This document shows, in pieces, positions 16,608 to 24,124 of a DNA stretch of 31,106 bases. The stretch covers positions 1 through 31,106 of the forward strand of contig CAJWWH010000004.1 in NCBI GenBank assembly GCA_913048545.1, given 5' to 3'. Each line of letters opens with the position of its first letter. Positions within the stretch are counted from its first letter, which is position 1. A program made the position numbers and the translations under genes. The stretch comes from an uncultured Opitutia bacterium (GTDB taxonomy: Bacteria > Verrucomicrobiota > Verrucomicrobiae > Opitutales > MB11C04). The notes under the pieces were generated by a model. It saw only the letters and a list, made by a program, of their open reading frames with translations. It did not search any database and was not told where the DNA came from.

Positions 16608-17999
16608 ATGCTATTTTGGATAATAACTTTAATTGGAATAATTCTGCCTGTTTTTCTTAATGCCCAAGAAGTAGACAACCGCTTAATCACTCATAATAAG
16701 GCTTCCATTTTATCAGAAGATGCCCGGGTGAGTGAATGGAAAAGGTTTAATGGCCCTAAGGACAATGCCTCTTCCCCGGAAACTCACTTACTTAAAAAAT
16801 GGGGTCCCCAGGGACCCATGTTATTATGGGAAATAGAAAAAGGGGAAGGCTATTCCTCGCCGGCGATTGGGCAGGGCATACTGATTTTATTTCACCGTCA
16901 GGACGGAATGGAAATCATTGAAGGATTGAATGCGGAGACCGGTGCAACAATCTGGAATTACCAATATCCTGTCGAATACCGTGACCGGTATGGATATTCA
17001 AACGGTCCCCGGGCAAGTCCGGTAATTGACGAAGATCTTGTTTATGCCCACGGAGTGACATCCTGGTTAACCTGCCTGGAATTAAAAACCGGTAAACTCG
17101 TATGGAAAAGAGACCTGGCATCTGAATTCAAAATACCGGATTACTTTTTTGGAAAAGGATCCAACCCGATTGTGAGCAAGAAATCTTTGATACTCAATGT
17201 GGGAGGAAGCGAGAACCGTTGCGTGGTTGGATTTAATAAAAAGACTGGAAATACCGAATGGATATGCAAAGATGAATGGGGAGCAAGTTATTCTTCTCCC
17301 ACTATTACCAAAATTCATGGTAAAAATGTCTGCCTCGTGCTAACCGGGGGGGAGAGCCGTCCCCCCACAGGTGGTCTTCTTGCCATTGATCCGGAGAGCG
17401 GTGAGAAATTAAACAGGTTCAGTTGGAGATCATCACGGTATGAATCAGCAAATGCGGTGCCTCCTCTACCATGTGGAAAAAACCGTGTTTTTCTTTCTGA
17501 ATGTTATGAGAAAGGAGGAGTAGTTCTTGAATACGATGAAAACTTTGAATCCAAAATAATTTGGTCGGATGATAAAATTAATATTCATTGGATGACTCCG
17601 GTAATAAAAAATGGAATCATGTATGGTATTGCGGGTCGACACCAGCAAGGTGCCGAAGTATTTGCTCTAAACCCGCTTGATGGAAAGGTTTTTTGGAAAG
17701 AAGCAATTACCTGGAGTGAAACTATTCAAAACCGTCAGATTACCCTGGGCTTATTCAGAGGTTCAATTTTAAAACTGGAGAATGACTTTCTTTGCCTTTC
17801 AGAACTGGGAAGCCTTTTAAATATCGAGATGACTGCGGATAAATGGATCATAAAAAACAAAACTCAATTGTTCTTTGCCCCGGGAACCTGGACTCTTCCC
17901 GCACTAAGCAAGGGCTTACTCTATGTCATGCAAAATGAAACGGATCGCCTGACTGGAAAGAAAGCTAGGCTTCTCTGCCTAGACCTCAGACAAAAGTGA
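16608..17999 (+). CDS. Exported PQQ-type beta-propeller protein
   Basis: A 463-residue protein with a signal peptide at about 1-19 (MLFWIITLIGIILPVFLNA) and a body built of PQQ-like propeller blades. Repeating elements include SSPAIGQGIL, GLNAETGATIWNYQY, ASPVIDEDLVYAHG, CLELKTGKLVWKRDL, GFNKKTGNTEWICKD, AIDPESGEKL and ALNPLDGKVFWKEA, each with the DxxTGxxxW-type blade turn. Such proteins in this phylum are usually periplasmic; cofactor binding is not implied, and none of the alcohol-dehydrogenase catalytic motifs are seen. A TTG at 16572 would extend the protein by 12 residues, but the ATG at 16608 puts the signal peptide at the N-terminus. The stop overlaps the GTG start of priA by four bases (GTGA). 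Confidence 0.82.
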   Translation: MLFWIITLIGIILPVFLNAQEVDNRLITHNKASILSEDARVSEWKRFNGPKDNASSPETHLLKKWGPQGPMLLWEIEKGEGYSSPAIGQGILILFHRQDGMEIIEGLNAETGATIWNYQYPVEYRDRYGYSNGPRASPVIDEDLVYAHGVTSWLTCLELKTGKLVWKRDLASEFKIPDYFFGKGSNPIVSKKSLILNVGGSENRCVVGFNKKTGNTEWICKDEWGASYSSPTITKIHGKNVCLVLTGGESRPPTGGLLAIDPESGEKLNRFSWRSSRYESANAVPPLPCGKNRVFLSECYEKGGVVLEYDENFESKIIWSDDKINIHWMTPVIKNGIMYGIAGRHQQGAEVFALNPLDGKVFWKEAITWSETIQNRQITLGLFRGSILKLENDFLCLSELGSLLNIEMTADKWIIKNKTQLFFAPGTWTLPALSKGLLYVMQNETDRLTGKKARLLCLDLRQK

Positions 18000-20245
18000 A
18001 CCCACAGGCCAATATTATAGAAGTTCAACCCTTCGGCGGATACGACCAGGCTTTAACCTACAGTGTGCCTCCTAATCTGTTCGCAAAAATGAGGGTAGGG
18101 TGCCTGGCTCGAATTTCTCTGGGAAGGCGACAAACAATCGGAATTGTTTTGTCCCTCAGTCCCCGGGAAAGCCCACCCAAAAATAAACTGAAGTCCATTA
18201 CTTCCCTGGTACAGGAAGAACCGGTTTTAAATGATGAATTAATAAAACTGGGGCGATGGATGTCCACTTACTACGGATCCTCAATTGATAGCGTCCTGGA
18301 AAGTATGATACCAGCTGCGGTTAAGGATGGTATGGGGCAAAAAACGGAAAGATATATCCGAATCAAAGAGGGGATTGAAAAGGAGGAGGCTTTCGGGAAA
18401 TTGAAAAATTCCCCTCAGCAGAAGAAACTTTTCTTACATCTTCAGAAAGGTAACGAGGAACTTGCATTACATGAAATCCTGAAGGATCTAAAGATTGGTG
18501 TTTCATCGGCAAATACCCTTATTAATAAAGGACTTGCGATCGAAACCAGTAAGACTGTGGTGAGGGATGCGTATAACGACGAGTTCTCAGATACCTGTGA
18601 TTTTGTAAAACATGATATTTCTCTCACTGATGAGCAAAATCAGGCAACCCGTGAAATTATTGATGGCCTGCGGAAAAAAACGTTCCAACCGCACCTACTG
18701 CAAGGCGTTACTGGATCCGGAAAAACGGAGGTCTATTTTCAGGCAATGGAAGAAGTGCTCGCACTGGGCGGGGGAGTTCTTTTTCTCGTCCCTGAAGTGG
18801 CACTTGCCCCGCAGACAGTTTCGCGGGTGAGAAATCGGTTCACAAGCGGAAAGGAGGAGGTTGTGGTTTGGCACAGCCACCTTTCCGCCGGAGAAAGACT
18901 CGATGCATGGCAGGCATTGACTTCGGGACGCTCCCGCATTGCGGTGGGAGCACGGTCCGCAATCTTTGCTCCCGTGCAAAATCTTAAACTCATCATTATT
19001 GATGAAGAACATGAACCGGCCTACAAGCAGGAGGAAAACCCGCGCTACCACGGACGGGATGTCGCGGTGTATCGGGCAATGATTAATCAGGCAATGTGCC
19101 TGCTCGGCTCCGCAACGCCTTCATTGGAAACTTTACATAATGTGGAAATAAAGAAATACACCAAAAGTCTGCTTTCTAAGCGGGTGGATGGAAGAGAATT
19201 ACCTTTGGTTCATCTAATTGATATGAGAAAGGAGGCACAGAGAGAGAAAAATATCCCAGTTCTTTCACAACCATTGGTCGAAGCCCTGAGGCAAAGATAC
19301 TATGACCGGGAACAAAGTATTTTATTTCTCAACCGGAGAGGTTTTAACACCACCATGCTTTGCCCCGACTGCGGAGAAGTGCAAAAGTGTAAAGACTGCA
19401 GCATTTCGATGACTTTCCACCGGACGGACGGGTACCTGAGATGCCATATATGCGGATATCGCAAACCCGCTCCACGATTCTGTCCAAGTTGCCGATCTTT
19501 TGATATTATCAAAAAAGGGCACGGCACCCAACGGATTGAGGACATTACCGAATCCCTCCTACCTAAAAAAGCGGTTATTCGAAGAATTGACGCCGATATG
19601 ATGTCCAAAAAAAACCTTTTCCGGCAAACACTCGACGAATTCCGCAAAGGTAAAATTGACATCCTTGTGGGAACCCAAATGATCGCCAAAGGATTGGACT
19701 TTCCCAATGTTACCTTGGTTGGGGTCGTGGATGCTGACTTACCACTGAGGATGGAAGACTTCCGTGCTTCCGAAAGGGCATTTCAATTGCTCACTCAAGT
19801 GTCAGGAAGGGCAGGGCGGGGGGACCGAAGCGGGGAAGTTTATGTTCAGACCTTTGCACCGCATGCACCCTCCATCCAATTTGCCAGAAAAGGGGATGTG
19901 AAGGGATTTGTCGAAGAGGAGATGGAAATGAGGAAAGAGTTTGCATACCCTCCATACCGGCACTTAATTCGCCATATTTTCCGTGGAAGGAGTGAAGAGA
20001 AAACATCTTACTACGCCGAGCAGTGGGCAAAAACGCTCAGAAATAATCCGATTGAAAATATTGATATTAAAGGTCCGGCACCCGCTCCACTTGAAAAAAT
20101 TAAGGGCTATTACCGCTATCACCTTTTTTATCTGACCCATCAGGTTTCTAAATTTTTAGCCGAATTTAAAAGGAGAAGAAAAAAATTCCCACTCGACAAT
20201 GAGGTGCATGACATACTCGATGTCGACGCATTTCAAATAAGTTAA
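17996..20245 (+). CDS. priA: Primosomal protein N' (PriA helicase)
   Basis: A 3'-5' superfamily 2 DNA helicase that reloads the replisome at stalled forks. At 749 residues it is full length. The 3'-DNA-binding domain is at about 1-105. Walker A is GVTGSGKTE (237-245), and Walker B with the DEEH box is at 336-339. Eight zinc-binding cysteines are present: C456, C459, C465, C468, C483, C486, C496 and C499. The helicase C-terminal motifs are VGTQMIAKGLDFPNV (558-572) and QVSGRAGRGDRSG (601-613). The start is GTG at 17996, overlapping the stop of the PQQ-repeat gene by four bases; the N-terminal NIIEVQPFGGYDQALTYSVP is the normal PriA beginning, which supports this start. The coupling to an exported propeller protein has no obvious functional logic. 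Confidence 0.97.
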   Translation: MNPQANIIEVQPFGGYDQALTYSVPPNLFAKMRVGCLARISLGRRQTIGIVLSLSPRESPPKNKLKSITSLVQEEPVLNDELIKLGRWMSTYYGSSIDSVLESMIPAAVKDGMGQKTERYIRIKEGIEKEEAFGKLKNSPQQKKLFLHLQKGNEELALHEILKDLKIGVSSANTLINKGLAIETSKTVVRDAYNDEFSDTCDFVKHDISLTDEQNQATREIIDGLRKKTFQPHLLQGVTGSGKTEVYFQAMEEVLALGGGVLFLVPEVALAPQTVSRVRNRFTSGKEEVVVWHSHLSAGERLDAWQALTSGRSRIAVGARSAIFAPVQNLKLIIIDEEHEPAYKQEENPRYHGRDVAVYRAMINQAMCLLGSATPSLETLHNVEIKKYTKSLLSKRVDGRELPLVHLIDMRKEAQREKNIPVLSQPLVEALRQRYYDREQSILFLNRRGFNTTMLCPDCGEVQKCKDCSISMTFHRTDGYLRCHICGYRKPAPRFCPSCRSFDIIKKGHGTQRIEDITESLLPKKAVIRRIDADMMSKKNLFRQTLDEFRKGKIDILVGTQMIAKGLDFPNVTLVGVVDADLPLRMEDFRASERAFQLLTQVSGRAGRGDRSGEVYVQTFAPHAPSIQFARKGDVKGFVEEEMEMRKEFAYPPYRHLIRHIFRGRSEEKTSYYAEQWAKTLRNNPIENIDIKGPAPAPLEKIKGYYRYHLFYLTHQVSKFLAEFKRRRKKFPLDNEVHDILDVDAFQIS

Positions 20246-20284
20246 GCCCATCCCTCTTAAAGTGAGGGTGTATTCAAAAACTCT

Positions 20285-22204
20285 CTAATCCAATGGGTTA
20301 TCCACCCGAAGAAAGGAAGCCAGTCCATTGGGATGATTCCGGTACAAATGGATGCCCGAACCCGCCGGTACGCGAACATCATTAAAAGGGGCATTACCGG
20401 CACCAACTCTCCTCCAACCCCCCGAGTGAACAAAAACCTTGGGTGCGCTTATATAGCCATACCCAGGTTCAGTAATTGTGATTGACCGGACTGAACCACC
20501 CACAACATGGGCGATTCCCTGGGCACCTGTACCACCGCCACCGACAAAAGAAACATATGCGTCTTTGGTGTACCCCGCACCTGCACTGCCCGTTTTCCAA
20601 TTTGCGGTTCCAGTAAAGTCGCAATTTCCACTCTTCCCGGATAGCTCGAATGTGTTTGTATCAACATTAACAATTTCAAAAATCCCGTTCACTGCGGATT
20701 CAATTAAGAGCCCTTGTCCTGTGCTTACCACATTACCATCCTCATCCACCTGTTGCTTCGGCGTACTATCGTTCGTCTTATACCCGTACGCATTGGATAT
20801 CACGACACTTATACCATTTCTCAGTTGGTGATTAGCAGAAGTAACCACGACATTTCCAGATAAAGGGTTGGTCATCGAAGTAATAATCCCCGAACTCATC
20901 GATAAATCCTGGAGCGTCATGGACCCCGCCACTCCGGTACCTAAACGAGCGGTCAGCGAAGCGTTTTCACTGATCCCACTATTGGTGCCGTCGTGCCAGT
21001 AGGATGTCCATACACCGTCGTGGAGTATCTGAATATTGTCCGCCTGTTCCTGACTGGCGGAAGTAAGCCATTTTTGGGTATCCGAAGAGCTTGCGGTTAA
21101 ATGAAGAGAAGGGATAAGATCGGAAAGCATGACATCGACACCAAAAGGGTTGTTCATCAAAAACCTCTTTCCCGCAGCAGGAATTTGAACAAAACTATTT
21201 TGAGTTAATGCAACCCCAGAAAGATTCAGTTCGAGCGGAGAATTCGAACGTCTTGCCAAAATAAAAGACTCGTCAGGATATATCATTGTTTCTGCAGTAC
21301 TTGCATTCGATCCATTGACCTCTTTCCATGATGTTCCGTCATGATAGTGGGCTTGATAGTCTTGGACAGTACCATTCTGCTGGGCGGGAGGTTTAAGAAG
21401 ATAAACATAATCCGCCACCGTCGAATTGCCCTCCCTGAACTGGGTACCCGAATATCCAAAAAGAGAGCCTAGGGTCCACGATTCAAACACTTCCACCATG
21501 GTGTGGGTCTTGAAAATAAGACCAATATTTTCGCTCAATGGATTATCCAGGGTAATCGTATCCCCGGTATTTGACAGTATTCTGAAAAATTTTCCATTTT
21601 CTGGACTGCCCTTCTCGGCACATCGTAAAAAATGAGCTCCCCCCTGAATGGTGACTTTCGGTACAGTCTGATATCCTTTTCCTTTGTAACTGGGATCGAG
21701 GACGATGGAATTTACTGCACCAGAATTAATGGTCGCCGAAGCCAGTGCGGGTTCATGGTTAACCCATGAACGATTTCCCTCAGAAGGCAATGCCACATAA
21801 ACATCGGGAATTTTTGAATAACCGCTTCCACCTGAAATTAAATCAATCCTGAGAAGCGACTGATTTGAATCCAAAACCGCCAATGCACGAGCTTTAACCG
21901 AAGCAAAAATGCCATCCTTAAATGGCCAGCTTAATATTGTCGGGTCGAGCAGGTCGGGAACACGGTTAAAAAGAACATGATTGGAACTTGTACTCTTTAC
22001 CTGTCCGCGAAAGGCAATTCTCCCACTTAAACCGGAAGAGGCAACCGTGTAACTGGGCGACTCCAACGAGCCTGATGGTAGTAAAATGGAAAGGGATCCC
22101 GCAGGACTACTTGTGTCTCCCGTTTCGGCACTGAGAACAGGTATTAAAACTAAGGGAATGAATAGTTTTAACAAAAATAAAAAGCTGCGTGGGCGAAAAT
22201 ACAT
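20285..22204 (-). CDS. Secreted TIGR02597-like protein
   Basis: A 639-residue exported protein with a signal peptide at about 1-26. The central part (about 200-440) has the pattern I associate with the verrucomicrobial TIGR02597 family of unknown function: ESWTLGSLFGYSG, STVADYVYLL, YHDGTSWKEV, the NPFGVDVMLSDL stretch, then a second DGVWTSYWHDG. Flanking it are Gly/Tyr repeats: SGGSGYSKIPDVYV (about 124-137), YKGKGYQTVPKVTI (173-186), GAGYTKDAYVSF and EPGYGYISAPKVFV near the end. A region at about 440-520 resembles phage-tail-like 'NH-L-NG' segments with NGIFEIVNVDTNTFELSG. No PEP-CTERM or other sorting tail is seen. Its start is 97 bases from the divergent CxxCH gene. Function unknown; the family assignment is from memory. 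Confidence 0.65.
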   Translation of the reverse strand: MYFRPRSFLFLLKLFIPLVLIPVLSAETGDTSSPAGSLSILLPSGSLESPSYTVASSGLSGRIAFRGQVKSTSSNHVLFNRVPDLLDPTILSWPFKDGIFASVKARALAVLDSNQSLLRIDLISGGSGYSKIPDVYVALPSEGNRSWVNHEPALASATINSGAVNSIVLDPSYKGKGYQTVPKVTIQGGAHFLRCAEKGSPENGKFFRILSNTGDTITLDNPLSENIGLIFKTHTMVEVFESWTLGSLFGYSGTQFREGNSTVADYVYLLKPPAQQNGTVQDYQAHYHDGTSWKEVNGSNASTAETMIYPDESFILARRSNSPLELNLSGVALTQNSFVQIPAAGKRFLMNNPFGVDVMLSDLIPSLHLTASSSDTQKWLTSASQEQADNIQILHDGVWTSYWHDGTNSGISENASLTARLGTGVAGSMTLQDLSMSSGIITSMTNPLSGNVVVTSANHQLRNGISVVISNAYGYKTNDSTPKQQVDEDGNVVSTGQGLLIESAVNGIFEIVNVDTNTFELSGKSGNCDFTGTANWKTGSAGAGYTKDAYVSFVGGGGTGAQGIAHVVGGSVRSITITEPGYGYISAPKVFVHSGGWRRVGAGNAPFNDVRVPAGSGIHLYRNHPNGLASFLRVDNPLD

Positions 22205-22301
22205 TATTTATATGCAGACACTAATAAAATGCTACTCTTTCGGTAAGAATGCAAAGGGAAACTTATATTTTCAACTTGAACAATAATTTGAAAACAATTT
22301 C

Positions 22302-23582
22302 GTGGGTTATGTGCCTAAGTTGTTGAATCAAAAAAAGAACCTTTGGAATAGACTCTTCTTTTTCCTAATCTGCATTGCACTCGGATATTTATTGCCCTTA
22401 TTTGCCGGTCAAACGCAGGTTGTGGATTTCAAAAATCAGGTTCATGGTTACCATCAGATTACTCCAAGTGACCCATTTTCAAAATTCATGGAGAAAGTAG
22501 AAAGGGGGACGGTCCTGTTGAATTATAAATCTGATCATGCATACCTTAAATCACTGCTGAAGGAACTTGGAATAAGTCCCTATTCTCAACTTCTCGTTTA
22601 CTCCACAACCAGTCTACAACTGAGTCGCATATCTCCACGCAATCCAAGGGCAATCTATTTCTCAGATGATATTTACCTGGGTTATGTGCCCGGTGGACAG
22701 ATTGAAATTATTGGAATCGATCCTCAACTGGGAGCGGTTCCCTACATTTTTAACCTACCCAAGGCACAAGACACAACCCATCCGACAATATACAGATCAA
22801 AAAGATGCATGAATTGCCATGCATCCAAGGAAATGGGCGGGGCACCTGGGTTACTGATTGGCTCTGTCATTCCGGGCCCCGGTGGAGGAACAATTGACGC
22901 ATTCCGCAGGAATATTTTTGGTCATAATATACCGTTTGCAAAAAGATTTGGAGGTTGGCATATAACCGGAGAAAATCCATTTCCACAATCCTGGGCAAAT
23001 CAGACTGGAATGATGAAAAGTGGACAAATACATAAAGTATTCAATCCACCTGGGAAATATTTCACATGGGATAAATATCCAGTGCAAGGGAGTTCGGTCA
23101 TTGCCCATTTGTTGCTGGAGCATCAGGTTGGATTCACCAATCTTTGCACCTTCGCAACTTATAAATTCCGCGAACTCAATGACTCAAAGGAAGGTTTCAT
23201 TCAAGAACAATCCGATTTGCTTCTTTCCTATATCTTGTTTGAAAAAGAGGCGGCACTGCCCGAAAGCATAATTGATAAAAAAACCAGATATGTCATGGAC
23301 TTTGAAGGACAGATGCACAGGAATAGTGGGCAAGATTCGCTTAGACAGCTTAATCTGGTCTCTAGAATTCTTGATTTGAGATGTAGTTACATGATATTTT
23401 CCAATTCTTTTAGTGGACTGCCAATCCCAATAAAAAATGTGCTTTATCAAAAGCTTTTTAACCTTCTATCCTGTGAGCAGGATAAGCTTCCATCCAGATT
23501 TTCTTACCTCAAGAAAGATGAGCGTGAAAAAATTAAAAAAATTCTTAACACCCACTGGGAAGGCTTTGGGCAACAGTCCTAA
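22302..23582 (+). CDS. Exported protein with a single CxxCH haem-type motif, unknown function
   Basis: A 426-residue protein with an N-terminal basic stretch and a hydrophobic segment (about 17-35, LFFFLICIALGYLLPLF), so probably exported or anchored on the periplasmic side. Cys169-Met-Asn-Cys172-His173 is a covalent haem c motif. Around it are GYVPGGQIEIIGIDPQLGAV (127-146), NCHASKEMGGAPG, RRNIFGHNIPFAKRFGGWHITG and HLLLEHQVGFTNLCTFATY. This combination recalls a family of uncharacterised cytochrome-like proteins found in Planctomycetes, Verrucomicrobia and Acidobacteria, which I know only as hypothetical proteins. The start is weakly defined: GTG at 22302 or 22311, or a later TTG, none with a strong ribosome binding site. 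It ends directly at a strong hairpin terminator. A substrate or partner cannot be named from sequence. Confidence 0.7.
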   Translation: MGYVPKLLNQKKNLWNRLFFFLICIALGYLLPLFAGQTQVVDFKNQVHGYHQITPSDPFSKFMEKVERGTVLLNYKSDHAYLKSLLKELGISPYSQLLVYSTTSLQLSRISPRNPRAIYFSDDIYLGYVPGGQIEIIGIDPQLGAVPYIFNLPKAQDTTHPTIYRSKRCMNCHASKEMGGAPGLLIGSVIPGPGGGTIDAFRRNIFGHNIPFAKRFGGWHITGENPFPQSWANQTGMMKSGQIHKVFNPPGKYFTWDKYPVQGSSVIAHLLLEHQVGFTNLCTFATYKFRELNDSKEGFIQEQSDLLLSYILFEKEAALPESIIDKKTRYVMDFEGQMHRNSGQDSLRQLNLVSRILDLRCSYMIFSNSFSGLPIPIKNVLYQKLFNLLSCEQDKLPSRFSYLKKDEREKIKKILNTHWEGFGQQS

Positions 23583-23610
23583 AAAAAAGACGCCCGTGGG
23601 CGTCTTTTTT
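23583..23610. terminator. Bidirectional Rho-independent terminator
   Basis: A perfect 13-base stem (23583-23595 paired with 23598-23610), with a core GACGCCC/GGGCGTC around a two-base GT and flanking A6/T6. It begins right after the stop of the CxxCH gene and also lies 21 bases beyond the stop of the convergent rhodanese gene, so the T-tract serves the plus strand and the A-tract (read as U on the minus transcript) serves the other. Confidence 0.92.
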
Positions 23611-23631
23611 AATAAATACATAGTGAGAGGA

Positions 23632-24015
23632 CTATTTCTTTGCCAAATCTGCACCCGCTTTCTTCCAGCCTGAAATTCCGGCAGAAAGATGTTTGATATT
23701 TTTATATCCTAACTTGGCTGCTGCATCAGCACCTCTTTTGTAAGCACCGCAACCGGGACCGCCACAATAAGAAACAATCAGGGTGTTTTTATCTTTTGGA
23801 AGTGATTTAGCGAGCTTCTTACCCACGGATGAAAAGTGAATCGCAGTTGGAATATGTCCTTTTTTATAAGAACCGGCTCCGTTGACATCAATCACTGCGA
23901 CATCGCCTTTATCGATGGCTTTTTGTAATTCCTTAATACTGATATCAGGATATTCACCAGCAAATAGAAATGAGCTGAAGAGAGTAAAAATAAATAATGG
24001 GATAATTTTTTTCAT
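23632..24015 (-). CDS. Periplasmic single-domain rhodanese
   Basis: A 127-residue sulfurtransferase-fold protein with a signal peptide at about 1-19 (MKKIIPLFIFTLFSSFLFA). The domain has DVAVIDVNGAGSYKKGHIPTA (about 38-57, the strand and GHIPxA motif), the active-site loop YCGGPGCGAYKRG with Cys84 as likely persulfide carrier and a second cysteine, Cys89, and the closing LSAGISGWKKAG. The longer reading frame upstream (to 24081) is not used in my call because the ATG at 24015 places the signal peptide at the N-terminus. Roles of such proteins include sulfane-sulfur transfer or thiol redox work in the periplasm; the partner is unknown. It converges with the CxxCH gene across the shared terminator. 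Confidence 0.85.
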   Translation of the reverse strand: MKKIIPLFIFTLFSSFLFAGEYPDISIKELQKAIDKGDVAVIDVNGAGSYKKGHIPTAIHFSSVGKKLAKSLPKDKNTLIVSYCGGPGCGAYKRGADAAAKLGYKNIKHLSAGISGWKKAGADLAKK

Positions 24016-24062
24016 GTTTTTATGATTAATGGTTAGGTTAATATTCGATATTTTCCTCAAAT

Positions 24063-24079
24063 TTGCTCTTTTAGCAAAC
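24063..24079. terminator. Hairpin between the giant gene and the rhodanese gene
   Basis: TTTGCT and AGCAAA form perfect 6-base arms around a 5-base loop. The element lies about 45 bases beyond the stop of the giant gene and 48 bases before the rhodanese ATG, so it could end the giant transcript or lie in the rhodanese leader. Next to it, 24088-24107 is a 20-base near-palindrome centred on TTCCGGAA with one mismatched pair. Neither has a convincing U-tract. Confidence 0.35.
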
Positions 24080-24124
24080 AAGAAAACAAATACTTCCGGA
24101 AATATTTACTAAATAAATCACATC

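Noticed and set aside
20252..20268. CCCTC/GAGGG hairpin downstream of priA as a terminator
   Set aside because: Only a 5-base stem with a 7-base loop and no T-tract; too weak to call.
23437..23673. Reading frames crossing the terminator between the CxxCH and rhodanese genes
   Set aside because: They overlap two good genes and a perfect hairpin, and have no start signal or protein-like features.
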